Shown piece after piece: positions 7,259 to 10,565 of a stretch of 10,565 nt of DNA. The notes beneath the pieces were generated by a model that saw nothing but the letters and a program-made list of their open reading frames with translations, was not told the origin of the DNA and ran no database searches. The stretch comes from Bacillota bacterium (GTDB lineage: Bacteria > Bacillota_E > Sulfobacillia > Sulfobacillales > Sulfobacillaceae). The stretch spans positions 1-10,565 of the forward strand of contig JAKADW010000045.1 in assembly GCA_021820165.1 (NCBI GenBank), read 5' to 3'. The translations under genes and the position numbers were made by a program. Every line of letters begins with the position of its first letter. Positions within the stretch are counted from its first letter, which is position 1.

Positions 7259-8450
7259 ATGCGAAAGGCGGCCATCGTGGGGATCGCGGAATTCCCGGAG
7301 CGGCGCGTTCAAGACGATATCAGCGCCTTAAATATCAAGGCCAGTTCCGCTCAAAGAGCCTTGGAGGACGCTGGCCTTGGCTGGGGCGACGTGGACGCCC
7401 TCTACGACGCGGGCGAGGCGTTTTCGGGGATGTCTCCAGTGATGATGGCGGAATATCTCCAGGTGAATCCGCGGGTGCGTGATCGACGGTACTGCCGTCG
7501 GGGGAAGTTCGTACGAGTTTCATGCGGCGCATGCCCGCCGCGACATCGAGGCGGGTCGAGCCCGTGTGGCTCTTCTCACCTATGGGTCGACGGCCAAGCG
7601 CGACCGGCGGGCGATTGGCACCGGCGGGCGGATGACCCAAGGGATGCCGACGCCTAGCGGAAACATCGAAGATCCCTGGGGACTAACCTTGATTGCCAAC
7701 TATGCCTTGGTCGCTCGCCGCCACATGCACCAATATGGCACCCGCCCGGAGGACCTTGCGGAAATTGCCGTGGTTACCCGTCGCCATGCCATGAGGAATC
7801 CCCAGGCGGTGAAAGCGATGCAGGATTTAGGCTTTCGCGATGTCGGGAATCTATCCGTCCGCGATGTGCTTCATTCCCCGATGATTTCCGATCCTCTTCA
7901 TCTATTGGATTGCTGCATGATTTCCGATGGCGGCGGAGCGGTTGTAATCGCGTCCGACGAAGTGGCCCGAGAGACCCGCCATCGGCCCGTCTGGATTCTT
8001 GGGAGCGGCGAGGCCGTCGGGTACCCAGACAATAAGCGGGACATTACCGTAACGGCAGCCGCACGCTCGGGGCCGGAGGCGTTCGGTCAGGCCGGGGTTC
8101 GTCCAGAGGAAATAGATGTCGCCATGATCTATGATTCTTTCACCATAACCGTTTTAGCCAGTTTAGAGGATTTAGGATTTTGCGCCAAAGGTGAGGGTGG
8201 CGCTTATGTAGCCAATGGACGGTTGGCCTTTGACATCCCCGGCGGACCAGCGCTGAATACCGACGGCGGTGGTCTTTCCTCAAATCATCCGGGGATGCGG
8301 GGCATCTTTTTGCTGATTGAAGCGGCGCGCCAGTTGCGGGGCGAGTCGTCGGCCCAAGTAGCGGAGGCACGCTTGGCTGTGGTACACGGCAACGGGGGAC
8401 AATTAGGGACCCGTCATGCCGGGGCCACCGTGATTTTGGGGAGGGACTAA
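7259..8450 (+). pseudogene. Thiolase-superfamily protein (Ltp2/SCP2-like), split by one frameshift
   Basis: The N-terminal part starts at ATG 7259 (AGGAGGAGG at 7241-7249) with MRKAAIVGIAEFPE and runs to about YLQVNPR (residue 72). The protein then continues in another frame from about 7479 as IDGTAVGGSSYEFHAAHA to the stop at 8448-8450. Without the frameshift it is about 395 residues, normal for the family. The downstream frame is closed by a TGA at 7464-7466, and the upstream frame runs only to 7657, so the break falls in about 7470-7481. A net gain of one base (or of four) restores the frame. The usual nucleophilic Cys aligns with a Gly in VGGSS, and the second Cys in the C-terminal block is replaced (VVHGNGGQLG), while NHPGMRG keeps the His. 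This suits a non-thiolytic member such as the retro-aldolase Ltp2, whose partner is a DUF35 protein like the next gene. It may be a true pseudogene, a sequencing error or, less likely, recoding. Confidence 0.87.
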
Positions 8451-8451
8451 A

Positions 8452-9090
8452 ATGATGGATTCACATCTCGAGCGCCCGAGCGCCCGTTTTCCAGAGCCGG
8501 ATAGCGAACGCTATTACGCCTACCTCAGAAAGCGTCAACTGATGTATCAAGTATGCACCGACTGTGGAACAGTGGTCTTCTACCCGAGGAGCCACTGCAC
8601 GGGCTGCCTCGGCACCCGGTTACGGTGGCTGCCTTCTTTAGGCATGGGCACCATTTACTCGCACACGGTGCTCCACCGTCACGGTCATCCCTACTTTCAG
8701 CAAAAGCTGCCCTATGTGCTCGCCTTCGTGGATATGGATGAAGGCTTTCGCCTACTGACCGAAATCGTCGAGGCCACACTTGAGACACTGACCGTTGGAC
8801 AACGTGTGTCGGTTCATTGGTTGGAGTCCGGGGGTGACTGGCTTCCGGCATTTCGACCGCTGTCAACGACCCCGCCCGAAGGCGGGGCTCGCGACTCCCC
8901 CGGAAGTGCAGACGATGGACTCGCAGGGGCCTATAAGTGTCCGCATGCAGCGCGGCTTGCTGGAGGGTGTGCGTCGCGTCAACAATTGCCGAGGCGTCAT
9001 TGCATCCGTTGTGCTAGGCCTCGACGGGTTGCTGGAGCAACAGCGTCTGCTGCGGGCTTGGATATCATTGGACTTTCGGGGCCAAGGTGA
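8452..9090 (+). CDS. DUF35 zinc-ribbon/OB-fold protein with aberrant C-terminal tail
   Basis: Residues 1-136 form a normal DUF35 protein: an N-terminal helix (SERYYAYLRKRQLMYQ, 18-33), a zinc ribbon with Cys35, Cys38, Cys49 and Cys52, then an OB-fold (about 60-136) ending with the customary LPAFRP. DUF35 proteins bind thiolase-superfamily enzymes and help channel or bind acyl-CoA, as in Ltp2-ChsH2 and the archaeal thiolase/HMG-CoA synthase complex; the thiolase-like gene ends one base before this ATG. Homologues usually stop within a few residues of FRP. Here the frame continues for 76 more residues of Ala/Arg/Gly-rich sequence with no recognisable fold, reading straight through a perfect hairpin (8870-8887). 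I infer that the original 3' end was lost in an insertion or rearrangement at about 8860 and that this tail is fortuitous. Start 8452 or 8455 (ATGATG) both fit the GGGGAGGG upstream. Confidence 0.85.
   Translation: MMDSHLERPSARFPEPDSERYYAYLRKRQLMYQVCTDCGTVVFYPRSHCTGCLGTRLRWLPSLGMGTIYSHTVLHRHGHPYFQQKLPYVLAFVDMDEGFRLLTEIVEATLETLTVGQRVSVHWLESGGDWLPAFRPLSTTPPEGGARDSPGSADDGLAGAYKCPHAARLAGGCASRQQLPRRHCIRCARPRRVAGATASAAGLDIIGLSGPR
8862..8887 (-). repeat. GTCAAC plus perfect GC-rich hairpin, possible IS200/IS605-type element end
   Basis: The plus strand reads GTCAAC (8862-8867), two bases, then a perfect 7-bp stem CCCCGCC / GGCGGGG with the tetraloop CGAA (8870-8887). Read on the minus strand it is a strong hairpin followed by GTTGAC, the arrangement I recall at right ends (and omega-RNA 3' ends) of TnpB-carrying IS200/IS605/IS1341 elements. 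It sits exactly where the DUF35 homology ends. No TnpA or TnpB gene is recognisable nearby, so any element would be a non-autonomous or eroded one. No T-run follows on either strand, so it is not a textbook terminator. A shorter outer inverted repeat, TCCGGGGG (8827-8834) against CCCCCGGA (8897-8904), encloses it. The hairpin is directly seen; the mobile-element reading is inference. Confidence 0.45.
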
Positions 9091-9139
9091 GATCCATCGC
9101 ATCCGCCTCCCGAGATTCACTATCGCTATCCTAACGTGA
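8915..9139 (+). CDS. Doubtful 74-codon frame, possible gene remnant
   Basis: The plus-strand frame from ATG 8915 to TGA 9137-9139 would encode 74 residues with regular hydrophobic spacing (for example RGVIASVVLGLDGLLEQQRL). The same frame is open further upstream through the hairpin, so the ATG is only one candidate start; GGAAG at 8902-8906 is a weak ribosome binding site. I recognise no family. It lies in a different frame from the aberrant DUF35 tail across the same bases, and only one of the two, if either, is meaningful. It may be the 3' remnant of an older gene. Confidence 0.18.
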   Translation: MDSQGPISVRMQRGLLEGVRRVNNCRGVIASVVLGLDGLLEQQRLLRAWISLDFRGQGEIHRIRLPRFTIAILT

Positions 9140-9330
9140 GTGAGAACATAATCTGGAAGAAAGAGGACTTCTTTCACGCGACTCCTCCGCGAGTGAAGGC
9201 CCGAGGCGCCATGCGATAGGGGCTGTCTGAATAGCGGCAACCCACCTGATTACTTGAATACTCACGGAGACCGTGGCCCACCCGGGGCCGAAGACGCCTT
9301 AGTCTACGCCGACCCCGAGTCGTTAGGATA
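9126..9330. repeat. 10-bp inverted repeat pair TATCCTAACG / CGTTAGGATA
   Basis: TATCCTAACG at 9126-9135 is the exact reverse complement of CGTTAGGATA at 9321-9330, with 185 bases between them. The match does not extend on either side and no target-site duplication is seen just outside. A 10-bp pair within some 650 bases can arise by chance, so this is recorded as a possible boundary of a small element and no more. Confidence 0.3.
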
Positions 9331-9337
9331 AGAAACC

Positions 9338-9478
9338 ATGAGGGAGCGAATGCTGCAAGACCGTCGTCAGAAACCACAATCCGGCCGGGACCAGACGCCG
9401 GGAGAACGCTCACGTCATGTGCCGCGGAATGCGGGGCGATTTGGCTGGGATGGCGGGTTGTTCGATCCGAGCCCGTAG
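9338..9478 (+). CDS. Possible small protein of 46 residues, unrecognised
   Basis: The frame from ATG 9338 to TAG 9476-9478 encodes an Arg/Gln/Pro-rich 46-residue peptide beginning MRERMLQDRRQKPQ and ending GRFGWDGGLFDPSP. The only upstream purine element is a weak GGATAAGAAA, itself at the end of another short frame that stops at 9329-9331. It lies 45 bases before the next gene in the same direction. Composition of the C-terminal third looks protein-like, but there is no domain, signal or known family. It could be a small accessory gene, a fragment, or chance. Confidence 0.25.
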   Translation: MRERMLQDRRQKPQSGRDQTPGERSRHVPRNAGRFGWDGGLFDPSP

Positions 9479-9509
9479 CCCGAGGTCCTGTTCTAACATA
9501 CTACGATCG

Positions 9510-9515
9510 AGGAGG
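9510..9515 (+). promoter_or_regulatory. Ribosome binding site deciding the start at 9524
   Basis: A perfect AGGAGG lies 8 bases before the ATG at 9524 but only 2 bases before the in-frame ATG at 9518. The second ATG (protein start MAYGHWVW) is therefore preferred. Confidence 0.65.
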
Positions 9516-9523
9516 CGATGACC

Positions 9524-10439
9524 ATGGCATACGGGCACTGGGTGTGGGTCTACACGTGCGGAGCGCAGATGCGCCCAGGACCGGGACTACAGGAGGACGA
9601 TTTGATCTATGCCCATATGGACCACCATAAAGAGGCATTGGCCCTAGCAGCGCACGAAGAGGGGGCCGTTAGCGCGCTGCCCCGGGTCATGACCACCCCA
9701 CCGGCGGCACTCCCACCGCCAGTGTACGAGGCACGCTGGATGAATCTGGCTACCGGCGAGGTCGACGCGGGGCGCACGTATGTCATCGAAAACCCTGAGT
9801 ACGAAGCGTTCCAGCGGCATGGCGGGACACCCTACCAGATCGAGCCGCAACATGACGGCGGGCCGATTTCCCCGGGCGATCGAATCGATCGAGCGATTCA
9901 GGATGTGGACCGCGAGATGGGTCTCATTGAGAAAGCCGACCGCGTGTTAGTGGAACCTGCGACGGCCGACCGGTGTCGCGACCGCCTCGCGCGCGCCGTT
10001 AACTTGCTGTCTAGTGCGGCCCGGGACGTGGACATTCTCCGGACTGAGCTGCCCATTATCTATGCGGACCGCGAAGCGGTGGCACGGAAACAACGGACTT
10101 GGGTCCCGTTTGAACCGCAACCGATGTTTGGATGGGATCCCGAAGAGGGGCGCTATGTGCGTGAGGCGGGGAACGTTCAAAAACACGGGCGCCCTGACAT
10201 TCCGCGAGTAGCTCGACAATTATTGGGCGACGCTGCGCCAAGCGGCTCGAGACGCGGCCATGGCGCTCCTGCTGACCGCGGAGACCGAGCGCGAGCGGCC
10301 GGCGCGTGCACCCCGCGTGTCCACCCCCTACGCAGATCGCCTAATCGGAGCCACCAGCCCGACCTGGGAGGAGGGCCACAATACCTTGCGTGAACTGCGC
10401 TCCATGCTAGCCTCCCAGCACGATCTGCCTGATGAGTAA
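9524..10439 (+). pseudogene. Unrecognised protein gene with one frameshift near its 3' end
   Basis: The gene opens with MAYGHWVWVYTCG behind a strong AGGAGG. The first frame continues without a stop to 10393, but beyond about residue 230 it turns into Arg/Gly/Pro/His-rich sequence typical of a wrong frame. From 10212 the +1 frame instead reads LDNYWATLRQAARDAAMALLL and continues as a charged, helical-looking stretch to TAA 10437-10439, ending HDLPDE. Skipping one base at about 10209-10213 joins RPDIPRV to LDNYW and gives about 306 residues. The protein is acidic and soluble, with no signal peptide or membrane segment. It has a Pro-rich linker (about 58-70, PPAALPPPV), a likely helical segment (about 118-185, many Asp/Arg/Leu) and WxPFEPQPMFGWDPEEGRYV (about 194-213). 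I know no family for it. It is separated from the catabolic operon by the scar region and is probably accessory. If the frameshift is real it is a pseudogene; a sequencing error would give an intact gene. Confidence 0.6.
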
Positions 10440-10449
10440 CGTGTCCATC

Positions 10450-10535
10450 GGTGAGGTAATGGCAGTGTCCGCTGCCCGATGCGGGAATGGTTGATTTGGC
10501 CGTATAATGCCCTCTTTGAGCGTAGTAACCTCACC
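10450..10535. repeat. 8-bp inverted repeat GGTGAGGT / ACCTCACC flanking a TATAAT
   Basis: GGTGAGGT (10450-10457) is repeated in reverse complement as ACCTCACC (10528-10535), 70 bases apart, in the spacer after the frameshifted gene. The right arm directly precedes the ATG at 10536 and the pair encloses a TATAAT. It could be a regulator site, but the arms are far apart and short, and chance is likely enough. Confidence 0.2.
10503..10508 (+). promoter_or_regulatory. Isolated perfect -10 element TATAAT
   Basis: TATAAT occurs 28 bases before a candidate ATG at 10536. No -35-like hexamer is found at 16-18 bases upstream (the TTGATT at 10491-10496 is only 6 bases away) and there is no TG extension, so promoter function is weakly supported. 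Confidence 0.22.
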
Positions 10536-10565
10536 ATGATCGACGTCCCACGAATCGAATTTGAG
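10536..10565 (+). CDS. Possible start of a gene running off the right edge
   Basis: ATG 10536 opens a frame of 10 codons (MIDVPRIEFE) that is still open at the window edge. The residues look protein-like and a TATAAT lies upstream, but there is no Shine-Dalgarno sequence in the 20 bases before it. Too short to identify. Confidence 0.25.
   Translation, partial: MIDVPRIEFE

Larger units (their letters stand above)
8860..9523. other. About 660 bases without a convincing gene; probable insertion or rearrangement scar
   Basis: After the end of DUF35 homology no open frame on either strand gives a recognisable domain. The stretch holds the hairpin at 8870-8887, a small perfect stem GTTGC/GCAAC with four-base loop (9028-9041), a 10-bp inverted repeat (9126-9135 and 9321-9330), and doubtful short plus-strand frames at 8915-9139 and 9338-9478. 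A further plus-strand frame with protein-like composition ends at a TAA at 9329-9331 (final residues EDALVYADPESLG) but has no credible start. Many small broken frames in series fit decayed coding DNA or a mobile-element remnant. No tRNA, terminator with T-run or clear promoter is visible. Confidence 0.5.

Noticed and set aside
8870..8887. Hairpin as a rho-independent terminator of the operon
   Set aside because: The stem is strong but no T-run follows on the plus strand (CTCGCGACTCC comes next), and on the minus strand the following bases are TCGTTGAC.
8863..9240. Minus-strand 125-codon frame as a transposase (TnpB) gene opposite the DUF35 tail
   Set aside because: I looked for TnpB zinc-finger (CxxC pairs) and DNA/RNA-type RuvC motifs near the hairpin and found none; the sequence is Arg/Ser/Pro-rich without family features.
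9174..9413. Minus-strand 79-codon frame in the scar region
   Set aside because: Arg-rich, no domain, no ribosome binding site, and overlapped by equally weak plus-strand frames.
9877..9900. Clustered GATCGA/CGATCG words as a possible operator or methylation site array
   Set aside because: They lie inside the coding frame (GDRIDRAI) and are explained by Asp/Arg/Ile codons.
1..10565. CRISPR array, tRNA or rRNA genes
   Set aside because: No regularly spaced direct repeats, no tRNA cloverleaf-like segments and no rRNA-like conserved stretches were seen in either strand by eye.

Overview
The window looks like a chromosomal piece of a moderately GC-rich bacterium with strong AGGAGG-type ribosome binding sites, tightly packed genes and GTG/ATG starts. 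This suits a Bacillota of the Sulfobacillus/Alicyclobacillus kind, but no marker gene fixes the taxon, so the assignment is a guess.

Region 1 (start to about 8860) is one plus-strand operon that begins upstream of the window. In order it holds: an SDR dehydrogenase missing its N-terminus, two half-size MaoC/hotdog hydratase proteins, a protein fusing a dual-specificity-phosphatase-like domain to an alpha/beta hydrolase, two acyl-CoA dehydrogenases, a 716-residue NDP-forming acyl-CoA synthetase, a thiolase-like protein broken by one frameshift, and a DUF35 zinc-ribbon/OB-fold protein. Neighbouring genes overlap or sit within about 15 bases of each other, so the operon is probably co-transcribed and translationally coupled. 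No internal promoter or terminator is visible.

Together these genes describe degradation of a CoA-bound carboxylic acid: activation (synthetase), alpha,beta-dehydrogenation (paired dehydrogenases), hydration (MaoC pair), then oxidation (SDR) and/or carbon-carbon cleavage (thiolase-like plus DUF35). The part list resembles two known systems: the actinobacterial steroid side-chain set (FadE28-FadE29, ChsH1-ChsH2, Ltp2) and a split version of peroxisomal MFE-2. The thiolase-like protein lacks both usual catalytic cysteines, which favours a retro-aldolase of the Ltp2 type over a true thiolase. The substrate cannot be read from the sequence.

Region 2 (about 8860 to 9523) starts where the DUF35 homology stops abruptly. 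It opens with GTCAAC and a perfect GC-rich hairpin that recalls the right end of IS200/IS605-type elements. It then holds about 650 bases of short doubtful reading frames and small inverted repeats, and looks like an insertion or rearrangement scar.

Region 3 (9524 to the end) holds an unrecognised soluble protein gene of about 306 codons carrying one frameshift near 10211, then a short spacer with an isolated TATAAT and what may be the start of another gene. With two frameshifts and one chimeric gene end in 3 kb, the right side of the window is either decaying accessory DNA or carries sequencing or assembly errors.
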